DNA of 64,000 nt from Pseudomonas sp. CFBP13508 (GTDB lineage: Bacteria; Pseudomonadota; Gammaproteobacteria; Pseudomonadales; Pseudomonadaceae): positions 62,001-126,000 of the forward strand of contig NZ_QFZZ01000002.1 in NCBI RefSeq assembly GCF_005233515.1, written 5' to 3'. Each line of letters starts with the position of its first letter. The stretch's first letter is position 1. Positions 28,705 to 39,320 of the stretch are shown piece after piece. The notes under the pieces were generated by a model that saw only the letters and a list, made by a program, of their open reading frames with translations, did no database searches and was not told where the DNA came from. The position numbers and the translations under genes were made by a program.

Positions 28705-30522
28705 TCAGTGCTGTTGCAAGTTGCCGTAGAGCTTGGCGTACAGACCGCCGTCGGCGATCAGTTGGCGATGGTCGCCATCCTCGGCGATCTGCCCGCCGTC
28801 GAACACCAGCACGCGGTCCGCCTGTTTCACCGCCGACAGGCGATGGGCAATGATCAGCGTGGTGCGGCCATGGAGAAACTTCGCCATCGCCTGGTGCAGG
28901 TTGTACTCGGTGGCGGCATCGAGGGCCGAGGTAGCTTCGTCGAGAATTACCACTTTCGGCTCGGCGAGAATCATCCGCGCAATCGCCAGACGCTGGCGCT
29001 GACCGCCGGACAAACGCACGCCGGAACGCCCGACGATGCTGTCGAGGCCAGCGGGCAGCGCGCGGATGGTCGCGGCCATCTGCGCGATTTCCAGCGCCTG
29101 CCAGCAGGCTTCGTCGCTGCGCATGCGGCCCATGGTCAGGTTGGCGCGCACGCTGTCGTTGAACAGCGCCGGATGCTGCAGCACCACCGCGACGTTCTCG
29201 CGCACGGTCTCCAGACCGATCTCCTGCTGGGTCGACCCGCCGAAGCGAATAGTCCCGGCCGCTGGCGTGTACAGTCCCAGCAGCAACTGCACCAAGGTAC
29301 TTTTGCCGCCGCCGCTGGCGCCGACGATGGCGACTTTTTCACCGGGCAGGATCGACAGGTTCATTTGATCCAGCACCAGCTCGTCGCCGTAACCGAAGCT
29401 CAGGCCTTGCACCTCGATGCCGACGGTGTCGCGCCCCTTGAACGGATCGACACCGCCGGGATACTGCGGCTCGTCGGCACGCGCCAGCAGTTCATTGATA
29501 CGCGCCAGCGCGCCGCCGGCCGCATAGTAGGCGTATTGCAGATTGAGCAACTGTTCGACCGGGCCGATCATGAACCACAGGTAACTGAACACCGCGAGCA
29601 TCTGCCCGATCGACAGGTCGGAAAACAGCACGGTGAGCATCGCCGCCGCGCGGAAGATGTCGATGCCGAACTGGAACAGCAAACCACTGGCGCGGTTCGA
29701 GGCGTCGGTTTTCCACTGCGAGTTGACCGCATAGTTGCGCACTTCCTGCGCGCGCAAACCGAGGCGCCCGAGGAAATAGCCCTGACGATTGCCGGCGCGC
29801 ACTTCCTGAATCGCGTCGAGGGTTTCACTCAGCGCCTGAGTGAAGCGCGAGGTGCTGTCGTTTTCCAGTTTCTTCAGGTGCTTGACGCGCTTGCCCAACT
29901 GCACCGTGGCGTAGATCACCAACGGGTTGAACAGCAGAATCAGCAGCGCCAGTTTCCAGTGCATCCACATCAGGATGCTGGCGGTGCCGACCAGGGTCAG
30001 CATGGCGACAAGGAAACGGCTGAGGGTTTCGCCGACGAATTTGTCGAGGGTATCCAGATCGGTGACCAAATGCGTGGTCACCGTGCCGCTGCCGAGGCTT
30101 TCGTATTCGCCGAGGGAGATGCGCTTGAGCCGCTCGATCAGGCGCACGCGAATGCGGTAGACGATGTCCTTGGCCAGCCGCGCGAACAGCCGCGACTGCA
30201 ACACGCCAAAACACAGGGCGCTGCAACGCAAGGTCAGGGTCACCACCAGCATCAGGCCGATATAGCCCGCCGCCTGCTGCCACATGCTCGGCAGGAAATG
30301 GTTCATGACTTTCAGCGCGGCATCGCCGTGGCCGAGCAGCACTTCGTCGACCAGCAATGGCAGCAGCAACGGAATCGGCACGCTGCACAGCGTCGCCAGC
30401 ACGGCCACGCCGTTGGCGATCCACAGGGATTTCTTGTGATGCAGTGCCAGACGACGGACTTCAGCCCAGCTCAGCCGGTCGACACGCTCTACGGCTGGCG
30501 TGTCATCGGCGCGGTCAGACAC
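28705..30522 (-). CDS. ABC exporter, fused permease-ATPase
   Basis: A 605-residue half-transporter. About six membrane segments span residues 30-320. The ATPase domain has Walker A GASGGGKST near 398, signature LSGGQRQRLAIARM near 505, Walker B VVILDEATSALD and H-loop IIAHRLS. This is the MsbA-like or lipid/drug-exporter subtype. The substrate is not predictable. It overlaps the DsbA-like gene by 8 bp and ends the trhO-dsbA-ABC operon. Confidence 0.88.
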   Translation of the reverse strand: MSDRADDTPAVERVDRLSWAEVRRLALHHKKSLWIANGVAVLATLCSVPIPLLLPLLVDEVLLGHGDAALKVMNHFLPSMWQQAAGYIGLMLVVTLTLRCSALCFGVLQSRLFARLAKDIVYRIRVRLIERLKRISLGEYESLGSGTVTTHLVTDLDTLDKFVGETLSRFLVAMLTLVGTASILMWMHWKLALLILLFNPLVIYATVQLGKRVKHLKKLENDSTSRFTQALSETLDAIQEVRAGNRQGYFLGRLGLRAQEVRNYAVNSQWKTDASNRASGLLFQFGIDIFRAAAMLTVLFSDLSIGQMLAVFSYLWFMIGPVEQLLNLQYAYYAAGGALARINELLARADEPQYPGGVDPFKGRDTVGIEVQGLSFGYGDELVLDQMNLSILPGEKVAIVGASGGGKSTLVQLLLGLYTPAAGTIRFGGSTQQEIGLETVRENVAVVLQHPALFNDSVRANLTMGRMRSDEACWQALEIAQMAATIRALPAGLDSIVGRSGVRLSGGQRQRLAIARMILAEPKVVILDEATSALDAATEYNLHQAMAKFLHGRTTLIIAHRLSAVKQADRVLVFDGGQIAEDGDHRQLIADGGLYAKLYGNLQQH

Positions 30523-31150
30523 AGGCCGCGCGCTCCAGCCAGCGGCCGAGCAACGGCGACAGCTCGCTGAGCGGTTGATAGCCGTTGGTCAGCAGCGCCA
30601 GTTGGCCGTTGCGCTCGGCCAGCAGGGTCGGAAAACCGGCGATGCCCAAGTCCTGGACCCAGGTGAAATCGGCCTGGGTCGCCTTGTGCTGATCGGCATG
30701 ATCGAACAATGCGGCGAATTCGATACGCGGCACACCGGCCTGCTCTGCCAGTTCGACCAGCACGCTGGCCTGGGTGACATCGCGCCCTTCGACGTAAAAC
30801 GCCCGCTGGATCAACCCGACCAATGTCCACGCGCAATCCGGCGCCAGACTGCGTGCGGTGACAATCGCGCGACAGGCAGGCTCGGTGTCGTAGACAAAAC
30901 CGTCGGGCAACGCGCAATCGAACTTGAACGGCTGGCCGGTGGCTTCGGTGACCGCTTGCCAGTGCTCAAGAATGTAGCGCCGCGTGGTCGGCTCCAGCGC
31001 CGAACCGCTGCCGGTGCGCAGACCGCCAACCACCAGATGCAGCTCGACCCCGGCTGCCTGCGCCTGCTCGACCAGTGCCTTGGCCACCGGAGCAAACCCC
31101 CAGCACCATGAACACATCGGATCCATCACGTAGAGCAGGCGCGCAGACAT
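30515..31150 (-). CDS. DsbA-family thioredoxin-fold protein (cytoplasmic, FrnE-like)
   Basis: The 211-residue protein has no signal peptide. It opens with YVMDPMCSWCWGF, holding a CSWC redox pair at about residues 13-16, followed by an all-helical insertion and the cis-proline loop AGFPTLL near 172. FrnE-like DsbA relatives act on thiols or glutathione adducts in the cytoplasm. It is 2 bp after trhO and overlaps the ABC exporter by 8 bp. The target is unknown. Confidence 0.82.
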   Translation of the reverse strand: MSARLLYVMDPMCSWCWGFAPVAKALVEQAQAAGVELHLVVGGLRTGSGSALEPTTRRYILEHWQAVTEATGQPFKFDCALPDGFVYDTEPACRAIVTARSLAPDCAWTLVGLIQRAFYVEGRDVTQASVLVELAEQAGVPRIEFAALFDHADQHKATQADFTWVQDLGIAGFPTLLAERNGQLALLTNGYQPLSELSPLLGRWLERAACV

Positions 31151-31152
31151 GG

Positions 31153-32094
31153 TTAAGCCTCGGTGGATGCTTGCTTATAGTTGTAGCCGATCGGGTGCGG
31201 CTGGTTGCGCGCCTTGGCCAGTTCGATCTGCTTTTGCCGATCGATGGCGCTGCGCCGGGTCTTCTCGCTGAGCTTGTCCCAGCAGTGCGGGCAGCTGATG
31301 CCGGCGACGTAGTGCTCGGAGGCGCGATCTTCAACGCTGACCGGCGTGCGGCAGGCATGACATTGATCGTAGTCGCCTTCAGTCAGGTCGTGACGCACGG
31401 TCACGCGGTTGTCGAACACGAAGCAGTCGCCGCGCCACTTGGTTTCTTCCTGCGGTACCTCTTCGAGGTACTTCAGAATGCCGCCCTTGAGGTGGTAAAC
31501 CTCTTCGAAACCTTCGCCGAGCATGTAGCTCGAGGCTTTTTCACAGCGGATGCCGCCGGTGCAGAACATCGCGACCTTCTTGTGCACCGCCGGGTCGAAG
31601 TGTTCTTTGATGTAGTCGGGAAACTCGCGAAAACTTGTGGTTTTCGGATCGATGGCGCCTTCGAAGGTGCCGATCGACACTTCGTAATCGTTGCGCGTGT
31701 CGATCAGCAGCACTTCCGGGTCGCTGATCAGCGCGTTCCAGTCCTGCGGTTCGACGTAGGTGCCGACCTTCTTGTTCGGGTCAACGCCTTCGACGCCGAG
31801 GGTGACGATCTCTTTCTTCAGCTTGACCTTGGTGCGATAGAACGGCTGTTCGTCGCAGTACGATTCCTTGTGGTCGATGTCGACCATGCGCGGATCGTTC
31901 TTGAGCCAGGCGAGCAGGCCGTCGATGCCTTCGCGGCTGCCGGAAACCGTGCCGTTGATGCCTTCTTCGGCGATCAGCAGAGTGCCTTTGATGCCGTTGT
32001 CGACCATCGCTTGCAGCAGTGGCTCGCGCAGGTCAACGTAATCTTCGAGGGTGACGAACTTGTACAGTGCCGCCACGACAATCGGTTGTGTCAT
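31153..32094 (-). CDS. trhO: tRNA uridine 34 hydroxylase (rhodanese-like)
   Basis: A 313-residue YceA/TrhO protein, which hydroxylates U34 of certain tRNAs. It has an N-terminal acylphosphatase-like half ([14 protein letters not shown] near 45), a rhodanese domain from about 120 with catalytic Cys in [13 protein letters not shown] near 180, and a C-terminal zinc-like CHACRTPV and CPHCW pair. First gene of a three-gene operon. The bolA terminator lies just upstream, so it needs its own promoter in the 45-bp gap or within it. Confidence 0.93.
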   Translation of the reverse strand: MTQPIVVAALYKFVTLEDYVDLREPLLQAMVDNGIKGTLLIAEEGINGTVSGSREGIDGLLAWLKNDPRMVDIDHKESYCDEQPFYRTKVKLKKEIVTLGVEGVDPNKKVGTYVEPQDWNALISDPEVLLIDTRNDYEVSIGTFEGAIDPKTTSFREFPDYIKEHFDPAVHKKVAMFCTGGIRCEKASSYMLGEGFEEVYHLKGGILKYLEEVPQEETKWRGDCFVFDNRVTVRHDLTEGDYDQCHACRTPVSVEDRASEHYVAGISCPHCWDKLSEKTRRSAIDRQKQIELAKARNQPHPIGYNYKQASTEA

Positions 32095-32139
32095 GGGTAT
32101 TTCTCCAGGTGGCTACCCTCGCAAAGGGTGAACCGGATT

Positions 32140-32169
32140 CAAAAAAAACGCGCCGGCTAAGCGGCGCGT
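32140..32169 (-). terminator. Terminator after bolA
   Basis: An 8-bp stem ACGCGCCG/CGGCGCGT with a 6-base loop. On the minus strand it is followed by eight T residues. It separates the DUF2059-bolA unit from trhO. Confidence 0.85.
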
Positions 32170-32202
32170 CGGGATTTTAGCAAAAAAGCAGCTACAAGCT
32201 CC

Positions 32203-32264
32203 AAGCTTAAAGCGGCAAGCCAAAACTCATCCGCCTTTAACTTGCAGCTTGCCGCTTGAAGCTT
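32203..32264. repeat. REP-like dyad, AAGCTTCAAGCGGCAAGC family
   Basis: AAGCTTAAAGCGGCAAGC and GCTTGCCGCTTGAAGCTT form an 18-bp inverted repeat with one mismatch, 26 bp apart. The right arm ends inside the bolA stop codon. A fourth REP-like family in the window. Confidence 0.7.
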
Positions 32265-32562
32265 ACCGCTGATCCCCTCCTGCACAGGTCGGCGACGCCG
32301 GGGCGCCGTCGATCTCTGCCCATTCCTGCGGGGTGTAGGTGTGCAGCGCCAACGCATGGAACTCGCCCATCAGCTCGCCGAGCGTGCCGTAGACTTTCTG
32401 GTGGCGCTTGACCCGGTTCAGGCCTTCGAACTGCGCGCTGACCACCACCGCCTTGTAGTGGGTCTGTAACCCACGGCTGTGCATGTGGCTTTCATCCAGC
32501 ACTTGCAGGTGCTCAGGCTGTAACAGGGCCAGCGTCGATTCGATGCGTTGCTGCATGGTCAT
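32263..32562 (-). CDS. bolA: BolA-family protein
   Basis: A 99-residue protein starting at ATG 32562 (MTMQQRIESTLALL), with GGAG 6 bases upstream. It has the BolA fold signatures THYKAVVVSAQFEGLNRVKRHQKVY, interrupted here only by normal family variation, with conserved His near 65 and FHALALHTYTPQEW. BolA proteins partner with monothiol glutaredoxins in Fe-S trafficking and affect cell shape and stress. It lies 12 bp after a DUF2059 gene. Confidence 0.9.
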   Translation of the reverse strand: MTMQQRIESTLALLQPEHLQVLDESHMHSRGLQTHYKAVVVSAQFEGLNRVKRHQKVYGTLGELMGEFHALALHTYTPQEWAEIDGAPASPTCAGGDQR

Positions 32563-32574
32563 CACGAACTCCGC

Positions 32575-33090
32575 TTACTTCTTCTTGGCTGGCGCCGCGG
32601 CCGGGGCCAGCTCTTTGGTCATGTCGTCGAGCAGCTTGTTGACCACAGGCACCGCGCTTTCCAGTTTGCCCTGGGTCATCTGCGCCGATTGCTGGGTCAG
32701 CTGCGGCATTTTTTCCAGGACTTTCTTGCCCAGTGGCGACTGGTAGAAAGCAACCAGATCCTTGAGTTCGGATTCGCTGAAGTTGCTGGTGTAGAGCTTG
32801 ACCATGTCGGGCTTGAGCTTGTTCCAGCCAATGGCCTGGTCCAGCGCAGCGTTGGCCTTGGCCTGATAGGTTTCGAGCACGGCTTTCTTCGACTCAGGGG
32901 CTTTGGTCTGTTCAAAGCGCTGGGCGAACATTTGCTGCACTTGCATGTACACCGGGGTACCCAGCTTGTCAGCGTGAGCCAGCGTCAGGAAAGCTTCGGC
33001 ACTGGCGTTGTGGCTGGCGGTATCGGCAAGCACCTGGCCGCTGGCGCAAACCAGTGCAACCGCGGTACAGATGGCGCGAAGACGAGTCAT
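32575..33090 (-). CDS. DUF2059 secreted protein
   Basis: A 171-residue protein from ATG at 33090, with AAAGGAAA 8 bases upstream. The signal peptide is MTRLRAICTAVALVCASGQVLA. The mature part has YTSNFSESELKDLVAFYQSP and GKKVLEKMP typical of DUF2059, and an Ala/Pro/Lys-rich tail (APAAAPAKKK). Function unknown. First gene of a unit with bolA. Divergent from fumC. Confidence 0.85.
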   Translation of the reverse strand: MTRLRAICTAVALVCASGQVLADTASHNASAEAFLTLAHADKLGTPVYMQVQQMFAQRFEQTKAPESKKAVLETYQAKANAALDQAIGWNKLKPDMVKLYTSNFSESELKDLVAFYQSPLGKKVLEKMPQLTQQSAQMTQGKLESAVPVVNKLLDDMTKELAPAAAPAKKK

Positions 33091-33281
33091 CGAGTTTCCT
33101 TTAAGCAAAGCGAGGTCGAACCCCAAGGGCGACCATTCTGCGCCTAACAATCGCTGCGGCTCAACCCCCGAGCCTTGCCGCGCTTGATCGGCGGGGTTTT
33201 GCGGTCAACAATCGAGCCGATGGAACCACCCGGGCCGACGCCGGCCTAAATTGCGCCAACAGACCAACAGGAGTGTGCACG

Positions 33282-34676
<1,395 letters not shown>

Positions 34677-34701
34677 GTCATGTAGCGCCTGAAAGTCCGT
34701 C

Positions 34702-34784
34702 TTCGCGAACAGGCTCGCTCCCACAGTGGACCGCATTCTCATGCTGGAAATGCGCTCAAATGTGGGAGCGAGCCTGCTCGCGAA
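34702..34784. repeat. Inverted REP pair downstream of fumC
   Basis: A TTCGCGAACAGGCTCGCTCC copy (one base off the consensus GAGCAGG) and a GTGGGAGCGAGCCTGCTCGC copy, facing outward, between convergent fumC and a transporter gene. Confidence 0.88.
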
Positions 34785-34802
34785 TTCAGGCGCCGCCGAT
34801 CA

Positions 34803-35762
34803 TCAGCCAGGCACAACCCTGGCCCGCCGCGCCCTGAGCCCGGCAATCAACGACGGCCCCAACGCCACCAGCGCCGAACCCAGCACCACCAGCACCGCCC
34901 CGCCGTAGCCCAGCGCATTGATCTGCTCGGCATGCACGTAGTCCGGCCAGATCCGCGCCGCAATCGCCACCGCCACAAACGTCACCAGCGGCGTGATTGC
35001 CAATGTTGCGCTGACCCGCGATGCCTCCCAATGCGCCAGTGCTTCGGCGAATGCGCCGTAGGCGATCAGCGTATTCATGCAGCACGCCAATAGCAGCCAG
35101 CCCTGCAGCGGGCTCAGGTTCAGCGCTTCCAGCGGATGCACCCACGGCGTCAGCAGCAGCGCGCAGAACAGGTAGATCACCATCATCACCTGTAGCGAAT
35201 TCCACACCGTGAGCAATTGCTTCTGGCCCAGCGCATAGAAGGTCCAGACCGTCGACGCCAGCAGCACCAAGAGCACGCCGGCGGTGTAGTCGGACAGCGA
35301 AGTCAGCAGCTCGGCCAGGCGCTGATTGAAGAACAGTCCGAAACCGATCAGCAGCACCAGCAAGCCGATGCCCTGGCCGATGCTGAAGCGTTCCTTGAAC
35401 ACGAACAGACTGGCGATCAGCAACATGATCGGGCCCATCTGCACCACCAATTGCGCGGTGCCGGGGCTGAGCAGGTTGAGACCCATCAGGTACAGCACGT
35501 AATTGCCGACCAGCCCCAGTACCGCCATCAGCACCAGCCAGCCGCCCTTGGGCCCGAGTACCTTGCGACTCGGCAGGCGTTTGACCGAAGCCAGATAGAT
35601 GAACAGGCAACCGCCGGAAACCATCAGGCGAAACCAGGTCACCGTGACCGGGTCCATCACCTGCAATACCTGTTTGAGCTTGATCGGCAGGATGCCCCAC
35701 AGAAACGCGGTCAGCAGCGCCAGGAACAGTCCATATACCCAGCGCCCCGATGAAATGTGCAT
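34803..35762 (-). CDS. EamA/DMT-family transporter
   Basis: A 319-residue inner-membrane protein with about ten hydrophobic helices in two EamA repeats. The first starts LFLALLTAFLWGILPI and the second GVLLVLLASTVWTFYALGQKQ near 165. Family members export small metabolites or amino acids. The substrate cannot be told. It has a basic C-terminal tail. It is convergent to fumC and divergent from the small DUF6316-like gene. Confidence 0.85.
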   Translation of the reverse strand: MHISSGRWVYGLFLALLTAFLWGILPIKLKQVLQVMDPVTVTWFRLMVSGGCLFIYLASVKRLPSRKVLGPKGGWLVLMAVLGLVGNYVLYLMGLNLLSPGTAQLVVQMGPIMLLIASLFVFKERFSIGQGIGLLVLLIGFGLFFNQRLAELLTSLSDYTAGVLLVLLASTVWTFYALGQKQLLTVWNSLQVMMVIYLFCALLLTPWVHPLEALNLSPLQGWLLLACCMNTLIAYGAFAEALAHWEASRVSATLAITPLVTFVAVAIAARIWPDYVHAEQINALGYGGAVLVVLGSALVALGPSLIAGLRARRARVVPG

Positions 35763-35972
35763 GCGAACCCCAAAAGCCTGCTGACAAGAACACTCATTCT
35801 AGGCGCCCGACCGAGCACAACACAGGGACAGTTACCGGCAGGCCGCGAATGAAACTGTGCAGGTCGCAGCAGTAAACCGGCGCGCCGCCGTTGATCGGCC
35901 TGGCAGGCGCGCCAAGTGCTTCAGGCATAAGCTGATTGCAGACTTTTCAACGCATTGATCAGGGAGACCGAC

Positions 35973-36164
35973 ATGTACGCCATGCGCGCCGAGGACAGCG
36001 CCCCCGCCACCCGTTTTCGCAGCGACCGCGTGTGTCGGGTCAATGGCGAGCTGTATTTCAGCACCCGGGAAAATACCCTCGAAGGGCCGTATGACGGTCA
36101 GGTGATCGAGCGGGAGATTCAGGCTTATATAGCGCGGATGCAGGGGCAGGATTCTAGCCGCTGA
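35973..36164 (+). CDS. Small conserved protein, DUF6316-like
   Basis: 63 residues from ATG at 35973 (MYAMRAEDSAPATRF), with GGGAG 7 bases upstream. An in-frame codon 18 bases earlier lacks a ribosome site. It resembles a small pseudomonad family (RSDRVCRVNGELYFSTREN). No membrane or signal segment. It sits alone between a transporter and a REP pair. Function unknown, and the family name is from memory. Confidence 0.65.
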   Translation: MYAMRAEDSAPATRFRSDRVCRVNGELYFSTRENTLEGPYDGQVIEREIQAYIARMQGQDSSR

Positions 36165-36176
36165 ACCGTGGCGCTG

Positions 36177-36267
36177 CCTTCGCGAGCAGGCTCGCTCCCA
36201 CAGGATTTTGGTGAACATTGAAATTATGTACACCCTGAACCTGTGGGAGCGAGCCTGCTCGCGAAGG
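36177..36267. repeat. Inverted REP pair between the small gene and the thiolase gene
   Basis: CCTTCGCGAGCAGGCTCGCT at 36177 and AGCGAGCCTGCTCGCGAAGG ending 36267, outward-facing copies about 45 bp apart. Confidence 0.9.
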
Positions 36268-36290
36268 GGCCTGAACAGGCAACCAATCCT

Positions 36291-37475
36291 TTAGCGCACC
36301 GCCTCAAACAACCCACTCGCCCCCATCCCGCCACCCACGCACATGGTGACGATGCCGTAACGCAAATTGCGCCGCTGCAATTCCCGAATCAGATGCCCGA
36401 CCTGACGCGAGCCGGTCATGCCGAACGGGTGGCCGATGGAAATCGAGCCGCCGTTGACGTTGTATTTGTCGTTGCCGATCTCCAGCCGGTCGCGGCTGTA
36501 CAGGCACTGCGAAGCGAACGCCTCGTTCAATTCCCACAGATCGATATCCGCCACTTGCAAGCCCTTGGCCTTGAGCAGTTTCGGCACCGAGAACACCGGA
36601 CCGATGCCCATTTCGTCCGGCTCGCAACCGGCCACGGTGAAGCCACGGAAAAACGCCTTCGGCTTGAGCCCCAGCTCCAGCGCTTTGTCCAGGCTCATCA
36701 CCAGTGTCATCGACGCACCGTCGGACAGCTGCGATGAATTGCCCGCCGTCACCGAACCGTCGTCGGCGAACACCGGTTTCAAACCGGCAAGGCTTTCGTA
36801 GGTGGTGTCCGGGCGGTTGCAGTCGTCGCGCTCGACCACGCCGTCGACAATTTGTACTTTGCCGCTGTTCTTGTCCTCGACCCGGTATTTCACCGCCATC
36901 GGCACGATTTCATCATCGAACAAACCCGCAGCCTGGGCCTGGGCCGTGCGCAGCTGACTTTGCAGCGCATAACGATCCTGCGCCTCGCGGCTGACACCGT
37001 AACGGCGCGCCACCACTTCGGCGGTCTGGCCCATCGTGTAGTAGATGCCGGGGGTGTGTTGCTTGAGAAGCGGGTTGATCAGGTGATCAGTGTTGACGCT
37101 TTTCAGGGTCAGGCTGATCGACTCGACGCCGCCGGCAACGATGATGTCGCTGCAACCGGAGGCGATCTGGTTGGCGGCAATCGCAATCGCCTGCAAACCC
37201 GACGAGCAGAAACGGTTGAGGGTCATGCCGGCGGTGCCGGTGCCCAGGCGCGACAGTACCGCGACGTTGCGGCCGATGTTGTAGCCCTGCGCGCCCTCGT
37301 TGGAGCCGGCGCCAACGATGCAGTCCTCGACGCTGGCCGGGTCGATATCGTTGCGGGTCAGCAGGGCATTGACGCAGTGGGCCGCCATGTCATCGGGGCG
37401 GGTCTGGTTGAACTTGCCGCGAAAGGATTTGGCCAGGCCGGTCCGCACGCTGTCGACGATCACCACTTCACGCAT
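36291..37475 (-). CDS. Acetyl-CoA C-acyltransferase (thiolase)
   Basis: A 394-residue thiolase that cleaves or forms beta-ketoacyl-CoA. The start is ATG 37475 (MREVVIVDSVRTG), with GAGGT 6 bases before it. Active-site Cys is in NRFCSSGLQAIAIA near 90, His in GHPFGMTGSR near 350 and the second Cys in TMCVGGGMG near 380. It lacks a neighbouring hydratase/dehydrogenase gene, so it is probably not the fadA of a fadBA operon. Substrate chain length is not evident. Confidence 0.9.
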   Translation of the reverse strand: MREVVIVDSVRTGLAKSFRGKFNQTRPDDMAAHCVNALLTRNDIDPASVEDCIVGAGSNEGAQGYNIGRNVAVLSRLGTGTAGMTLNRFCSSGLQAIAIAANQIASGCSDIIVAGGVESISLTLKSVNTDHLINPLLKQHTPGIYYTMGQTAEVVARRYGVSREAQDRYALQSQLRTAQAQAAGLFDDEIVPMAVKYRVEDKNSGKVQIVDGVVERDDCNRPDTTYESLAGLKPVFADDGSVTAGNSSQLSDGASMTLVMSLDKALELGLKPKAFFRGFTVAGCEPDEMGIGPVFSVPKLLKAKGLQVADIDLWELNEAFASQCLYSRDRLEIGNDKYNVNGGSISIGHPFGMTGSRQVGHLIRELQRRNLRYGIVTMCVGGGMGASGLFEAVR

Positions 37476-37578
37476 GGCATACCTCATTGTTGTTGTCGGT
37501 TGAGAGTGGACCTGAGCATAAGTCCACCTTCTTGCCGACCGCGAGGATCATTCACCCGGCGTATGCGCGGCCATCGCT

Positions 37579-39093
37579 TCAGTCCTTGTGCTTTTTGGCC
37601 TTCTTGTCGGATTTCTCGAACGCGTCTTCCAGCGCGCGGTTGATCGTGCGCAACACTTTCACCCGCGCCCAGCGTTTGTCGTTGGCCTCGACCAGCGTCC
37701 ACGGCGCGATCTCGGTGCTGGTGCGATCAACCATGTCGCCGACCGCCCGGCGATAGTCGTCCCACTTTTCGCGGTTGCGCCAGTCGTCTTCGGTGATCTT
37801 GAAGCGCTTGAAGGAAATCTCTTCGCGCTCCTGAAAGCGCTCCATCTGCGTGTCCTTGTCGATGGCCAGCCAGAACTTGACGACGATGACGCCGGCATCG
37901 GCCAGTTGCTCTTCGAAGTCATTGATTTCGCCGTAGGCGCGCAGCCAGTCGGCTGGGGTGCAGAAGCCTTCGATCCGCTCGACCAGCACCCGCCCGTACC
38001 AGGAGCGGTCGAACACGGTGAATTTGCCCCGCGCCGGAAGGTGTCGCCAGAACCGCCACAGGTACGGTTGCGCGCGCTCTTCTTCGGTGGGCGCGGCGAT
38101 CGGCACGATGCTGTACTGACGCGGATCGAGCGCCGCTGCCACGCGGCGAATCGCCCCGCCCTTGCCCGCCGCGTCGTTACCCTCGAATACCGCCACCAGC
38201 GCATGGCGGCGCATGCGTTTGTCGCGCATCAGCCCGGACAGCCGCGCCTGCTCGGTGATCAGTTGTTCTTCGTAGTCTTTCTTGTCCAGACGCTGCGTCA
38301 GGTCGAGGCTGTCGAGCAGGTTCAACTGATCGACCGGCGTGCCCAGCGGCGCGGCACTGACTTCGTGGGGATTGACGTCGGCACGCTTGAGCGCACTTTG
38401 CAGGCCTTCGAGGAGAATCTTGCCCACCGCCAGGCTGCGGTAATTGGCATCGACGCCTTCGATGACATGCCACGGCGCGTAATCGCGACTGGTACGGCGC
38501 AGCACGCGCTCGCCGTATTTGACGAACTTGTCGTAGGTCTGCGACTGCTGCCAGTCCAGCGGGCTGATGCGCCAGCTGTGCAGCGGGTCGTCGGCCAGCG
38601 ATTTGAGCCGCGCTTTCATTTGTTTCTTGGACAGGTGAAACCAGAACTTGAAGATCAACGCGCCTTCATCGCAGAGCATTTTTTCCAGACGCTCAGCGCC
38701 GGCGATGGCCTGGTCCAGACGCGGATCCTTGAACAGTCCGTGGACCCGGCCCTGGAGCATCTGGCTGTACCAGTTGCCGAAGAACACCCCCATCCGCCCC
38801 TTGGCCGGCAGCATGCGCCAGTAGCGCCACGCCGGTGGCCGCGCGAGTTCTTCATCGGTTTGCTGGTCGAAGGTGCGCACTTCGATCAGGCGCGGGTCCA
38901 TCCATTCGTTGAGCAGTTTGACCGTCTCGCCCTTGCCCGCCCCTTCGATGCCGTTGATCAGGATGATCACCGGAAAGCGCTTCTGCTGCTGCAACTCGAA
39001 CTGCGCTTCCAGCAAGGCTTCACGCAGCGCAGGGACCGCCGCCTCGTAAGTGTCTTTGTCGATGGCGTGACCGATTTCAGCGGATTCAAACAT
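37579..39093 (-). CDS. pap: Polyphosphate:AMP phosphotransferase (double PPK2)
   Basis: A 504-residue protein with two tandem PPK2 domains, a class that phosphorylates AMP to ADP with polyphosphate. First P-loop GIEGAGKGE at about 48-56, second GNDAAGKGG near 300, each followed by a lid (KGRMGVFFGNWYSQML and GKFTVFDRSWYGRVLVE). The start is ATG 39093 (MFESAEIGHAIDK). A longer frame upstream runs into a REP. In double-domain PPK2 proteins the C-terminal half carries activity. Confidence 0.93.
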   Translation of the reverse strand: MFESAEIGHAIDKDTYEAAVPALREALLEAQFELQQQKRFPVIILINGIEGAGKGETVKLLNEWMDPRLIEVRTFDQQTDEELARPPAWRYWRMLPAKGRMGVFFGNWYSQMLQGRVHGLFKDPRLDQAIAGAERLEKMLCDEGALIFKFWFHLSKKQMKARLKSLADDPLHSWRISPLDWQQSQTYDKFVKYGERVLRRTSRDYAPWHVIEGVDANYRSLAVGKILLEGLQSALKRADVNPHEVSAAPLGTPVDQLNLLDSLDLTQRLDKKDYEEQLITEQARLSGLMRDKRMRRHALVAVFEGNDAAGKGGAIRRVAAALDPRQYSIVPIAAPTEEERAQPYLWRFWRHLPARGKFTVFDRSWYGRVLVERIEGFCTPADWLRAYGEINDFEEQLADAGVIVVKFWLAIDKDTQMERFQEREEISFKRFKITEDDWRNREKWDDYRRAVGDMVDRTSTEIAPWTLVEANDKRWARVKVLRTINRALEDAFEKSDKKAKKHKD

Positions 39094-39149
39094 GGGACGG
39101 CTCCTTCCAGGGTTCAGCAAGACTAGCGGATGATTGCAGCACCTGAACA

Positions 39150-39219
39150 GATCGCAGCCTTCGGCAGCTCCTACATTTGCAATGCGTTTCCCTGTAGGAG
39201 CTGCCGAAGGCTGCGATCT
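39150..39219. repeat. Inverted REP pair, GTAGGAGCTGCCGAAGGCTGCGATC family
   Basis: GATCGCAGCCTTCGGCAGCT and the matching outward copy ending GGCTGCGATC, between pap and mnmC. Same family as at 18900-18985. Confidence 0.9.
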
Positions 39220-39320
39220 TTTGAAATTTTCCCTGACACGCCCAAATCCCGTCTTGTGCTGGATCAGGCAGCTCGCGCGTGATCGGCTAGAATGGCCGCC
39301 TTGTGTTTGCCGAGCCTGCC

